A stretch of 64,000 nucleotides of DNA, taken from the NCBI GenBank assembly GCA_977017575.1, contig CDRNVI010000094.1, positions 57,412 to 121,411 on the forward strand. The letters are read 5' to 3'. Of this stretch, positions 10,486-20,008 are shown piece after piece. This stretch comes from Paramoeba atlantica (Eukaryota; Discosea). Below the pieces are notes generated by a model. The model did no database searches, had not been told where the DNA came from, and saw only the letters and a program-made list of their open reading frames with translations. Position 1 is the first letter of the stretch; each line of letters begins with the position of its first letter. Both the position numbers and the translations under genes were made by a program.

Positions 10486-10716
10486 TTTTTTTTTTTTTTG
10501 TATTAACCTGAACACATAACATAACATAACATTAAGGATATAAAGTATTCAAAAGAATAGAATACAATATAAAAAAAAAAGACAGGCGAACGAAAGATTA
10601 CCCCCCGACCACGCTTGGTCCGCATAAGGGTTTCAAAAACCTCTGTCCCCCCATGCGTGCCGGAAGCATCCGCCATTTTGTTCTAAAGTAAATTAAAACA
10701 AAAAGTGTAGTGTCAA
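10486..10716 (-). mobile_element. APE-LINE derivative: 5' start fused to a poly(A)-tailed end
   Basis: On the minus strand, ATG at 10676 starts MADASGTHGG...LMRTKRGRGV, matching the start of the full LINE at 57964 (MAEASGPFES...RTARCGRGN). The leader before the ATG holds one degenerate unit of the 18-bp repeat found upstream of the full LINE (TTAAAACAAAAAGTG on plus). After about 32 codons similarity stops, about 85 bp of AT-rich DNA follow, then a 14-nt poly(A) tail (T run 10486-10499). A copy keeping the 5' end and a tail but lacking the middle recalls RIME/NARTc elements of trypanosomes. Whether the last 85 bp are LINE 3' UTR is unproven. Confidence 0.6.
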
Positions 10717-10774
10717 CGATAACCCTCCCTCAGAGAACTCCCTACCACCCGCGCTCCGTACAACTTCCCGCACC

Positions 10775-11722
10775 ATGCACATCCCTGAAGATATCCACTT
10801 ATCTACACCATTATATGCCTCGGAGGATTGTACTGATACAGATCCACCACAATGGAGGAAAGGGAAGATTCCACGCCAACGAGACATCAGCTACGCGATC
10901 GCGGCCTATGATTTCTCTCATTCGTACGAGATGTCAGATGTGCGAACACGAACAAGATGGATATCTCAATGCGGGAAAGGGGCAAGCAGTTGGGCTTTTG
11001 TAACCCCGTCTAAGGACATGGGGTATTCCTTTACTCCTACAGAGTTTCGAACCTTGGCCCGCTGGTGGTTAGGGATCGACGTCTACCCTGAAGAAGGGAA
11101 ATGCCCTATGCCGAAATGTTCTCTCCCACTGGACACCAAAGGGGACCACGCATTGTCCTGCAAACACGGCAATGGAATTATCACGAGGCATAATGCCGTG
11201 GCAGATCAGTTCGCCGACCTTTGCAGCAGAGCCAAACTGGCCCCACAACGAGAAAAAAGTCTTGGCAACAGAGGCCCAGGGGGCGCCCTCACCAGACCCG
11301 GCGATGTCTATTTGCCCGGTCTCCAGTTGGGGAATCCGATTGTACTTGACTTCGCGGTCACCCATGCTCAGCAACTAAAATATACGGACAAAGTCCGGAA
11401 TGCTAGCTGGGTAACCGCGGGGTCATTTGCTGAACAATATTCATCAACGCAAAAGGGCCAGCAGAGACACGAATCTGAAGAAGCCGGCTGTGCCTTCACC
11501 GCCATGGTGGTGGAGAGCTACGGTGCGTGGAGCAGCAGTGCATCCGCAGTACTCCGTAAAGTTGGAGAACGGCTTTCGCACGCCTCGTGCGGGTTATTGA
11601 CAGAAGGGGGGGCGACGAGCAGAATCTTCACGGAGTTAAACGTGACCCTCATGCGCCTTCAGGCCCGCATGATGGTTAATCGCCTTCTCCCTGATGACTC
11701 GTTTCCTTGCTTGGGGGAGTAA
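10775..11722 (+). CDS. RLE-B copy B2: C-terminal endonuclease part, 5'-truncated
   Basis: Open frame covering the end of the B polyprotein: TRTRWISQCGKGASSWAF, the zinc finger CPMPKC...HALSC, RHNAVADQF, APQREKSLGNRGPGGALTRP, then the endonuclease GDVYLP...VLDFAVTHAQQ and the C-terminal FTAMVVESYGAW and LNVTLMRLQARMMV blocks. RT is absent. Homology probably begins a little upstream of the first Met, near 10717, next to the LINE derivative. It belongs to the same subfamily as B8 and differs strongly from B3 in protein while sharing its 3' UTR. Confidence 0.85.
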   Translation: MHIPEDIHLSTPLYASEDCTDTDPPQWRKGKIPRQRDISYAIAAYDFSHSYEMSDVRTRTRWISQCGKGASSWAFVTPSKDMGYSFTPTEFRTLARWWLGIDVYPEEGKCPMPKCSLPLDTKGDHALSCKHGNGIITRHNAVADQFADLCSRAKLAPQREKSLGNRGPGGALTRPGDVYLPGLQLGNPIVLDFAVTHAQQLKYTDKVRNASWVTAGSFAEQYSSTQKGQQRHESEEAGCAFTAMVVESYGAWSSSASAVLRKVGERLSHASCGLLTEGGATSRIFTELNVTLMRLQARMMVNRLLPDDSFPCLGE

Positions 11723-12253
11723 ACGTTTCCTGACCGGACGGCAGTCAGCACAGACCCACGTTTGCGCCCTCATAGATGGCTGGCCTGGATGCTGGTCGAT
11801 GCCGACAGGGTCTATGCTCACGCCCAGCCCTCAAGGGCTAGGTACTCCAAGTGAGGTAGGACATGGGTCGGGAACTAAAACTTCCTCCCCGTCGGCCAGC
11901 ATCCTGTTTCGCGACCGTGTCGCTGTCGACACAGGCCCGCGCCTGCGCCCTCCCATATAACAAGGGAAGGGTTCACAAGTCAGGCCGTGGAGAGGTCGAA
12001 AGACCCGGTCCGGAACGCGCGAATGGATTGGGCATAGATTGCTTGTTTTTATTGTTATTGTTTTTATTGTTCTTATACTTACGGGAGATCGAATTGCTAG
12101 TTTTGGGCTCCAAAATATGAAATTGCTAATTTGATTGCTTGTTTTAAAATCATATACCCCCCCCAATGGACCTACTTGGTTCGTCTAATGGGTCAAAATA
12201 TAGAGGCAATGCCGCGATTCATACTTCTCCCCCCTTATTAATTGCAAAAAAAA
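11723..12253 (+). other. RLE-B 3' UTR and poly(A) of B2
   Basis: About 520 nt shared with every B copy: stem-loop with GGGCTAGG, the segment CCTCCCCGTCGGCCAGCATC, the palindromic GTGTCGCTGTCGACAC, the hairpin GGTC-GAAA-GACC at 11994-12005, an AT-rich part, a C tract and the terminal CCCCTTATTAATTGC, ending in A8 (12246-12253). No coding potential. It is followed with no spacer by an SL relic. Confidence 0.8.
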
Positions 12254-12283
12254 CGATAAAGATACAGTTTCTGTACCTTGTTG
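12252..12283 (+). promoter_or_regulatory. Spliced-leader relic 1
   Basis: AACGATAAAGAT followed by ACAGTTTCTGTACCTTGTTG. The last 19 bases differ from the Leishmania SL 3' end (CAGTTTCTGTACTTTATTG) at two positions. No GT follows the final G, so this is not an SL RNA gene but the 5' end of a trans-spliced transcript copied back into DNA. The first two A's may belong to the preceding poly(A). Confidence 0.75.
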
Positions 12284-12917
12284 AATTATTTCCTTTTTCT
12301 TCCCTACACCATCTTCCAGACCATGGGAGGGCACCCCCCTCAAATACACACTTTCTTGTCGGCATCCCCCCTCCCTCTCTCGTCCCATCATCCCCCTGCG
12401 CCGTATCCCCCCACCTCGACCTTCCGTGTAAGCGCGCTTGTCGTTCTGTTGTTTTCCTCTCTTGCGTCCCCCACCCCCGTGCCAGCAGCCCAAAGTATTG
12501 TATACTTGCTCACGGGGTGGGGGCAGAGGTCCAGACCGATGGGCTCGGGCGCCGTTTCTCCTTGTCCCCGCGTCCGTCCCGCCATGTCCCTCTTCCCGCT
12601 TTTTGCCCTCGGCGTGACGGCGGCTATGCGTTTCGTCTCCTTCAAGTCTCCCACCCTCGTACAGCAACTCAAAGTATCTTATACTGCTAACGGGGTGGGA
12701 GCGGAGGTCCTGGACCACATGGGCCACAGTGCGGGCGAGCCGGTCAGTAGGGACGTGTCAGTCGGTAGGGGGTAAGTGGGGGAAGGGAAGTGAGTGCGGT
12801 GAGGGGAAGGAAGTAGGGGAAGGAAGGAAGTAGGGTGAAAGGTTTTAAGTGGTGGAAAGTTCGAAACGTAGATATAAACATTAGAATCAATACTACTCCC
12901 CCCCCCCCAAAAAAAAA
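12284..12917 (+). mobile_element. SL-headed, poly(A)-tailed retrocopy of an unidentified transcript
   Basis: The segment starts directly after SL relic 1 and ends in C11 then A9 (12909-12917). It holds no long convincing frame. It includes two related copies, about 179 bp apart, of CAAAGTAT...ACGGGGTGGG...GAGGTCC (12488-12545 and 12667-12724), and a purine-rich end (GGGGAAGG repeats). The first 35 nt resemble the B3 leader (AATTATTT...CATCTT..CCAG), so it may be a non-coding relative of the B 5' region or a retroposed host mRNA. I do not recognise it. Confidence 0.5.
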
Positions 12918-12928
12918 CGAAAAAAAAA

Positions 12929-12960
12929 AACGATAAAGATACAGTTTCTGTACCTTGTTG
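12929..12960 (+). promoter_or_regulatory. Spliced-leader relic 2 at the 5' end of B3
   Basis: Same 32 nt as relic 1, preceded by A10 and followed by AATTATTTTC, not by a GT donor. It sits 46 nt upstream of the B3 start codon at 13007. A pyrimidine-rich stretch ending in CTTTTCCAG (12981-12989) lies between SL and ATG and resembles another trans-splice acceptor that was not used in the copied RNA. Confidence 0.75.
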
Positions 12961-13006
12961 AATTATTTTCTTTATTTCATCTTTTCCAGGTACGCGGTTC
13001 TTTCTC

Positions 13007-14103
13007 ATGTCTGAAGACGATCTTCTCAAAGCCTCACCTCCGCCGATGGACGACGATTCATTTTTACAAGAGGAAGCAGTACACAATAGAGGATCCTGGG
13101 GCCAGTTTGCTGGAAACGCACATCTCATTAAGCAACGGAGTACGTACAACGAATTGCTCTACACGACCCCTATTCCTGCGAACATTCCGGAAGAATGGAA
13201 CATGAACGCCGCCTTGATCTCAACTGAGAACCAGACTCTAAAAAAAAAAAAAAAAAACCAGACACGTGATACGGGACAGGTAGATAGTAGCGATGAGGAA
13301 ACAAACCACTCACGAGTCATCAGATTACATCATGGACACCAAAAAATGCAATCTGATAGTAACACTATCACTAAAAAGTTTACTCGATGCCAACCATCTT
13401 CCACACCCCCAAGCGTCAAAGGGAATCGGGGAATCGTAAAGTCTCATCGAAAAGCGCGCGAACCAGCTACACCTCGAAAAGGGGAAGCGACGGAACATAA
13501 CCCCGAAAACAACTCTCCACGCCAAATAATACAAGGAACTTCCCTTGAAATCCCACCTTCGACGAGCGAACCAGTTCTCACGTTTCCATCTTCCCAAAAC
13601 CGTCCGACACAAAGGGAGTGCCCCGCAGAAAACTGTATTTGGAAAACTCGTGCCCATGGAGGTCAATGGCAGCCGTACTACAACCACGTTGCTTACCGAC
13701 ACGGAAATAACATACCCAATGACTGGTGGACAAAGGAAGGACGATTTCTCTGCGACGCATGCTGTCGTCATTACGATATTAGCAAGAAAACTTCTCATTT
13801 GAATCATTGTAAAATGCAATTTACACCACCCTCCTCGCAGCCGCCCTCACAACCGCAGCAGCCTTCACAGCTGTCAGAGTCCGGGGAAGCCATGTACGAT
13901 ATACAAGGTACGCATAGTCTACCGTCCCTAGAGGAAGTTTGCACGACTCAAATAAGCACGTGCAAGGATGTCCCACACCGATGTCGATATCTGTGGACCA
14001 GAATTTTTACCACAGCCCTCTCCACCGCGGTAAACGAAAACTCACTGAGAGCCTGGACCCTTCTTGCCTTGCTTCCGAAATGCGTCCTACCAGCCCCGAG
14101 GAG
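13007..14103 (+). CDS. RLE-B copy B3, N-terminal part (zinc fingers)
   Basis: ATG at 13007 begins MSEDDLLKASPPPMDDDS, the only B N-terminus with an intact start in the window. The protein is hydrophilic. A C2H2-like finger lies at CPAENCIW...YYNHVAYRH and a second Cys/His cluster at FLCDACCRHYD...LNHC, then a Ser/Pro/Gln-rich linker and LSTCKDVPHRCRYLW. Near 14100 the copy lacks 5 nt (GTACC) that B7 has, so the frame shifts before the RT; the real reading leaves this frame there. A 27-bp in-frame gain at 13237-13263 adds a lysine run. The start follows an SL relic, supporting it as the true start of the mRNA-derived copy. Confidence 0.8.
13229..13263. repeat. Poly(A)-only insertion with 8-bp duplication inside B3
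   Basis: AACCAGAC at 13229-13236 and again at 13256-13263 flank TCT-A16. The gain is 27 bp, in frame. It looks like a target-primed insertion so short that little more than the tail was copied. Confidence 0.65.
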
Positions 14104-16829
14104 GCCGCAAAGCTCACAAGTCCTATACCTCCTACATCTCAAAGCGAATGGAACTTTGGATACAAGGCCAATATACCACCCTATGGGCCCAAGCAAATTC
14201 GGAGCATGACAAGAAGCGCTCAAAAGTGCCGAATAATGAGATTGAGGGTGAAGAAGACAAGGCTGCAATACGGGCTGAAATTCTGGTTCGCCAAGGAGAA
14301 TTTTCCCGAGGCATGGCTGCCCTTACTGCAGCTCCACTTGCACCATACAGCGAGGAAACCCTGCTAAAGCTGCAGGAAAAACACCCTAGCCCCCATGGTA
14401 ATCCCATCTCGTGCCCCCTACCTCCCCTGGAAGAAGAAGCTTTAAAACTGGACGAATCCGAGGTAAGAAAAGCAGTAGATACCTTCCGTCGCGGATCCTC
14501 TGCTGGGACTATGGGGCTCCGGCCTGAACACCTCCAAACAGCGCTTCAAGAGCACGTCGACCAGAATATGAATCCTCTTACGACGCTCACTTCCTTCGTA
14601 AACCATCTCCTAGCTGGCAAAGCCCCAGACGAAGTGCAACCTTTTTTTGCAGGGGCACGGCTATGCGCACTCGAAAAAGGGGAAGATGACGTGCGGCCTA
14701 TCGCTGCGTGGGAAACCCTTAGACGTCTGGTGAGCAAGGCAGTGTGCCTTTCGATAAAAGAAAAAGCAGGATCCTTCTTTGGACGTCGTCAATACGGGGT
14801 CGCAGCGTCTGCTGGGGCGGAAAGAGTGATACACCTTTGTCGCCGTCTAATGAGAAATAATGAAGAAAATGAGAACATAACGTTCTGTAAGGTGGATCTT
14901 CGGAACGCCTTTAATAACGTGAGCCGACCCGTCTTCATCTTTCTCACGCGAAAGCATTTCCCTGAACTATCCCCATGGGTAGAATGGTGTTATGCCAATC
15001 ACAGCTGTCTCACATTCGGCAATGATTTTATCCCCTCGGCAGAAGGAGTGCAACAAGGAGACCCTCTGGGCCCACTCCTCTTCTCCTTGGTGTTAGCAGA
15101 GGTAACAGAAGAAATTGCATCAAATTCTAACCTACGAACACAATTATGGTATTTAGATGACGGTGTGCTTGTAGGTGAGCCCAAAGAAGTCCGTAAAGCC
15201 CTAGACGTCCTCGACGAGATAGGACCGAAGTGGGGACTCTTCCTGAATCTCTCCAAGTGCGAGATCATTACCCCCCCAGCATCAGCTCATACCTCCGTTT
15301 TCTTTCCTGACATCCCCAGTGATAAAATACGGTACGACGGGAACTTCGACATTCTTGGAAGCCCAATAGGCTCTGCGGAACACTGTGCGGAGTTTCTCAT
15401 GACACACGCGATTGAACCAGCCCGCGAAACATTAGAAGCTACTGCTGTGTTAGAAGATCCCCAAATAGCTCTCGCACTAATACGGCAATGTTCGGGGTTT
15501 TGTCAGATGGTGTACGCACTGCGTACCACTCCTCCCCAAGCCCTTGGAGAATTATGCCAAAAACTTGACTCTCATCTAGTCCAGGCCGTGGAGCACGCAA
15601 TTTCTCCCTTAGGCGTCGCCGCTCGCGACCAAATACAACGACCAAAACGCCACGGCGGGTTCGGACTTCGCTCATCAATTCTCCACCAGTCAGCAGCCTA
15701 CGTTTCTTCCGTCGCGCACGCCGCTAGCTTGGACAACTGGGACCCCACAGAAGCTGAGGGATTTTCCAGCTCAGCACATGACATAAATGACAAAGTTGGG
15801 ACTGATCTGGTTGATCGATACACTGGACGCATTACCAAACCTAGTGTGCCTGGTGAATATCATGCAAATCGGAGCATCCTTTCCCGCCCAGCGAAAAGAA
15901 AACTCGCACAATCCCTCAATCACGCCCTTCTCCCGGTCTCGACGGATCAGGAAAAGATCATCCCGAGGCAAAAACATCTCAGCCAAGCTATCTCGGATAG
16001 GGAATTTCAAACGGCATATTCAAAGGCAGACGCAAGAACGCGGGCGCGATGGATCTCGCAGTCCGGAAAAGGGGCCGGAAACTGGGCTTTCGCAACTCCC
16101 TCCAAGACCAGAGGCTACGCTTTCACCCACACGGAGTTTCGTACCCTAACACGCTGGTGGCTAGGCATGGACGTCTTCCCCGAAGATCGGCCTTGCCCAG
16201 CTGACGGGTGCACCCTTCCCTTGCTCAAGAATGGAGAGCACGCTTTGCTCTGCAAGAACGGCCATGGTATCATCTCACGGCACAACGCTCTGGCCCAACA
16301 ATTTACATCGTTCTGCAGCAGAGCCTTCCTGGCGCCACAGAGAGAGAAGAGTTTGGGAAATCGGGGTCCTGGGGGGGCTCTCACGAGACCAGCAGACGTA
16401 TTTCTGCCAACTGCCTCCATCGCCAAAGGATCTTTAGCGCAAGGCATGGTCCTAGATTTTGCGGTCACTCACGCACAGCAAACAAAGTATTTGGACTCAG
16501 TCCACAATGCTAGCTGGGTGACCCCGGGGTCTTTTGCCGAGCACTTCGCGGAGACCAAGGCGCGACAGCGACAAGAAGCAGAAAAAGCAGGACACCTCTT
16601 CACAGCGATGGTAGTGGAATCCTTTGGTTCCTGGAGCGAGAGTGCGCTAGCGTTACTCCGGGACATCGGAACCCAACGGGCGAATGCATCCAAAGGGCTC
16701 CTTTCACGAGACCAAGCGCGAAACGATCTCCTAACAGATCTGAACGTGACGCTAATGCGTTCTCAAGCCAGGATGATGGTTTCGCGCATCCGCGTAGAGG
16801 ACCCAGCGGATCCTTTGGTAGAGGCTTAA
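14104..16829 (+). CDS. RLE-B copy B3, RT and endonuclease part
   Basis: Continuation of B3 in the second frame (open from 14064). Blocks in order: RGGRKAHKSYTSY, RT entry SSAGTMGLRPEHL, DDVRPIAAWETLRRL, motif A FCKVDLRNAFNNVSRPVF, motif B EGVQQGDPLGPLLFSLV, catalytic YLDDG near residue 362 of this frame, thumb HGGFGLRSS, WISQSGKGAGNWAF, finger CPADGC...HALLC, GNRGPGGALTRPADV and VLDFAVTHAQQ (endonuclease Asp pair), and C-terminal LNVTLMRSQARMMV. All core residues are present. It is almost identical to B7 on the opposite strand, a few substitutions apart. Only the 5-nt loss near 14100 separates it from a single frame with the N-terminal part. Confidence 0.9.
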
Positions 16830-17395
16830 GCCTCTACTGACAGTCCTATTTCAGCACGAAGACGCCATGGTATCCAGGACGGGTGCTGGTCGGGTCGACA
16901 GAGTATATGCTCACGCCTAGCCCGCGAGGGCTAGGTACCCCAAGTGAGGTAGTACACGGGCAGTGAATCTCCTCCCCGTCGGCCAGCATCCTGTTTCGCG
17001 ACCGTGTCGCTGTCGACACAGGCCCGCGCCTGCGCCCTCCCGTATAGCAAGGGACGGGTTCACAAGTCAGGCCGTGGAGTGGTCGAAAGACCCGGTCCGG
17101 AACGCGCGAATGGATTGGGCCTGGATTGCTTGTTTTTATTTTTACTGTGTCTTGTTTGTCGTATATACTTAGGGGAGATTGAATTGCTAATTTTGGGCTG
17201 AGAAAAAAGAAAAAGAAAATATACTTCTGTGGAAATAAAAAGATTTGCTAATTTGATTGCTTGTTTTAAATTCGTATACCCCCCCAATGGACCTACTATG
17301 TACTTGGTTCGTCTACTGGGTCAAAATATAGAGGCAATGCCGCGATTCATACTTCTCCCCCCTTATTAACTGCAAAAAAAAAAAAAAAAAAAAAA
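16830..17395 (+). other. RLE-B 3' UTR and poly(A) of B3 (reference copy)
   Basis: The clearest copy of the B 3' UTR. A stem-loop at 16916-16935 has 8-bp arms and a GCGA (GNRA) loop; a second at 17081-17092 is GGTC-GAAA-GACC. Then an AT-rich segment with direct repeats of AATTGCTAATTT, a C tract, and CCCCCCTTATTAACTGC before A22 (17374-17395). The opposite strand of this DNA extends the A6 frame artificially. Confidence 0.8.
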
Positions 17396-19016
17396 TGAAT
17401 ACCGGATACTCAAGAAGAGCTTGCTCTATTGATGTGCGATGTGGCGTGTTGTACGCATTCTTAAAATCGATAGTCAAAATGGTGGCTCCTGCTTCGTGTT
17501 CTTCCAACAGCTCGTGGACGATAGATTCACATGCATTTTTCTGTAGGATTCCCCGCTGGATAGGTTGGAATATTTTTGTTAAAGAACTCGCATGTCGCTC
17601 AAGAAGTTTACATCCACAAATTTTTAGCAAAGTATCCCCCATGGCAACAGGTCGTATTCCATTGTTAGGTTTTGCAAGGGCGATGATTCTGCATCGAGTG
17701 AGTCTTACACGCACACTGTTAGCAACTTCGCCGTTTATGACGTCGCGCAACATATGACAGAGCGAGAGGCATGATTCTTCATCTTCAACTAATATCGTCA
17801 TCATGCTCTCGCTCAATCCTGTTGGACCTGGTGCTGCACCTTTTGACAGTTTCGCTGTAGCAAAGTGTAGTTCAGATGGTTCCAAAATTGCTATTCGCGG
17901 AAACTCTTGATCCATGTTTTGTGGTGCAGGACCTTTCGGATGCAGCTCTCGAAGCTTGTCAACCTTCGCGCTTAGTGGAAGAGCAGAGTCTTTGTACACA
18001 TTGTCAAGAATCCGCGTGGCTTTACCTACGTTTCCTGCCTTCGCTGACCGTAACGAATTCCGAATCGATCTCTTGTCTGCATCTAATTCCCTGCGTTCTT
18101 CCTCGCTCATATTTTCATTTAAGGTTTCCCATTCGCGTCTTCCACGTTTCACCGAACTCTGGCGTCGCAGATATGTTTCCCGAATCGTCGCTAAGGAATC
18201 TCGAGGGGTATCTAGAAGCTTGTGCCAGACGCTGGTTTTTTCTGTTTCTGTTTTGGCTTTCGGGTATGCTTTGATAATGGATCGAAAAATCGCGACAACG
18301 TGAACGGCGAAGGTTGGGTCAATTTCAGCCATCTTCGGTAGCGGTTCCAAATCAGACGTTTGTTCCTCATTGTCGCGCTCCATCTTGCTTTCAGAATTTT
18401 GAGAGCTTTCCATTGACACATCAATACTTTTTATCCTGTTTAAACTGCACGCTTGAATAGACCAAATTTTCACTTTTGCCGAAGGTGGAAGATAGATGAA
18501 CCCTGTTGGTCCGTTATCTCCTTCGCGTGGTTTATATGCCACTTTGAGTTTCACCATCCCTTTTCTCACAGTCCTCTTCACAACTTCTCCTTTCGAGTCG
18601 TATTTCTGATCTTGCTTGAAACCCCATCGCAGTTCGCACGTCGTTCCTTTGCCCCACTCGTGGATAATAGTATTGATGCGATCTGGAGCCTTAGGAAACT
18701 CTTCCTCGTCTCTGCGATCCACTTCCCCATCCAACGACATCACTTCAGAATTCTCATCTGAACTGTTCTCTGAAGTGCATTCGGAATTTTCAGAATTACT
18801 TCCTCGATCAGAATCTCCCTCGGACAGATAAGTGCTTTGTGAGTTCGATGGCGAATCTGCGAATTTTATCCTAGTTCGACGGTAGGCGCTGTACACTTCG
18901 TGGTCTGCCCAATTCGGTGATAATTCTTTAGCGTTCATAACCACTCTCACCCTGGGGATTTTCTTCGGTTTGTCTAGGTTTCTTCCCCTCACTTGTGCGG
19001 CGTTTTCGGTGTTCAT
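17396..19016 (-). CDS. RLE-A copy A6: complete N-terminus to RT motif A, 3'-truncated
   Basis: ATG at 19016 (minus) begins MNTENAAQVRGRNLDKPKKI. The frame is open through a Ser/Glu-rich acidic region, a Tudor-like domain (CELRWGFKQ...VKLKVAYKP...FIYLPPSAKVKIWSIQ), the block DLEPLPKMAEIDPTFAVHVV, RT entry GAAPGPTGLSESM, GIRPVAMGDTLLKI and motif A TIDFKNAYNTPHR. Similarity stops at the B3 poly(A) (17396); residues read beyond that come from B 3' UTR antisense. The RT core and endonuclease are lost. This is a divergent A subfamily and the only A copy with an SL relic upstream. Confidence 0.85.
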
Positions 19017-19064
19017 ACTTCTAATCGTTTAACGAAAAAAATAATAAGCAACAAGGTACAGAAA
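19017..19064 (-). promoter_or_regulatory. Spliced-leader relic 3 and leader of A6
   Basis: Reading minus, TTTCTGTACCTTGTTG (19064-19049) is followed by a 32-nt T-rich leader and the A6 ATG. Upstream of the relic is foreign DNA (an RLE-A RT fragment), so the SL 3' part marks the exact 5' end of the inserted copy. The leader contains TTCGTTAAACGATTAG just before ATG. Confidence 0.75.
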
Positions 19065-19152
19065 GGCCTTCACAATGGAATTCGTATTTTCGGAGGCCAA
19101 ATTGATATCATCCACATAAGCAAATAGTTTTACGTCTGGAAACTCGGAGGCG
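19065..19152 (-). mobile_element. RLE-A RT fragment A7
   Basis: Minus strand reads EFPDVKLFAYVDDINLASEN-type sequence matching A10 around 35194-35280. It ends within the codon block FERL where A6 begins, so it is the older copy into which A6 was inserted. Confidence 0.75.
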
Positions 19153-19870
19153 GGGGGCACCCTCACTGCCGATACGAATGGGACACTGTACTAAATCTTT
19201 TATCCTTTTTTTTTTTTTTTTTTTTTTTTAAAGCAAAAAGTTTCAAAGGATAAAAACGCGCTCTATTACCAGTTCACTGTATAATGTTTTGTGTCACTAT
19301 ATAAACTAGTTTATGAATAACAAACGTACAATGCCCGTCGGCCAACTAACGTAAATATAATTCTCAGAAATCAAAATTTCCATTGTACAATTCTTTTCGT
19401 AAACTTTTAGAATGCATTGCACCCCCTGAGAGGACAGGTATACAGGTCCATTGGGGGGGGTATACGAGTTAAAAACAAGCAATCAAATTAGCAATTCTTT
19501 TTTTTTTTTTTTTTCTGAGCCTTCTCCCAAAGATCGTTCGTATTATCCTAAATCTCGCAGGCATTCTAAACACGGATAATCGTTGTGAATAATAATAAGA
19601 ACTTTTAAGAGCTTTTCTAATGTGCGAACTTGTTGGTCGACTCACTGACGCAGTCCACCAATCCAGTCCACCTTTATCCTTCTTTTTTTTTTTCATCTTT
19701 GAGCCATCGTTGGTAGAGGTTCTAAGTCACGTTTAAGGTCATTGTCGATATTTTTCGAAATCAAAATTTCCATTGTGCAATTCTTTTCGTAAACTTTTTT
19801 TTTTTTTTTTTTTTTTAACAAGCAATCAAATTAGCAATTCTTTTTATTTCCACAGAAGTACTTTGTATAT
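19153..19870. other. Mosaic of short retrotransposon scraps and poly(T) runs
   Basis: No intact gene. Visible pieces: a T run near 19208-19229; an RLE-A C-terminal scrap (CIPVLSGGAMH, minus, about 19405-19438); a B 3' UTR scrap (19441-19497, minus); a T run 19498-19515; an unassigned stretch to 19682; a second T run; an RLE-A scrap related to A6 (DLEPLPTMA, minus, about 19700-19735); a T run near 19797-19816; and the start of the B4 3' UTR (19817-19870). A 37-nt segment with TCAAAATTTCCATTGT is present twice (about 19370 and 19760). Confidence 0.5.
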
Positions 19871-19990
19871 GGTTAATGGGGTGATATATTGTAGTCATTT
19901 TGGGGAAACGTTGAGAAGCAAATATATAACATGACATCTCCCTCAGAATACATTGTATTTATGCGTGAAACAAGATTTGGCTTATTTCAT

Positions 19991-20005
19991 TTCTTTTTTT
20001 TCCAG
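19991..20005 (+). promoter_or_regulatory. Probable trans-splice acceptor before the transposase
   Basis: TTCTTTTTTTTCCAG ends three bases before the ATG at 20009. A pyrimidine run ending in CAG so close to the start is the expected 3' splice acceptor for SL addition in a trans-splicing genome. Confidence 0.5.
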
Positions 20006-20008
20006 TAA

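Noticed and set aside
12252-12960. Tandem SL RNA genes
   Set aside because: No GT donor after the SL, no intron or Sm-site sequence, and poly(A) lies immediately upstream.
16830-17395. Hammerhead or HDV-like ribozyme in the RLE-B 3' UTR
   Set aside because: GNRA hairpins are present, but I found no CUGAUGA core and could not build the HDV double pseudoknot.
17313-17395. C-terminal extension of A6
   Set aside because: It is antisense of the B3 poly(A) and 3' UTR; similar short peptides recur in frames beside every B tail.
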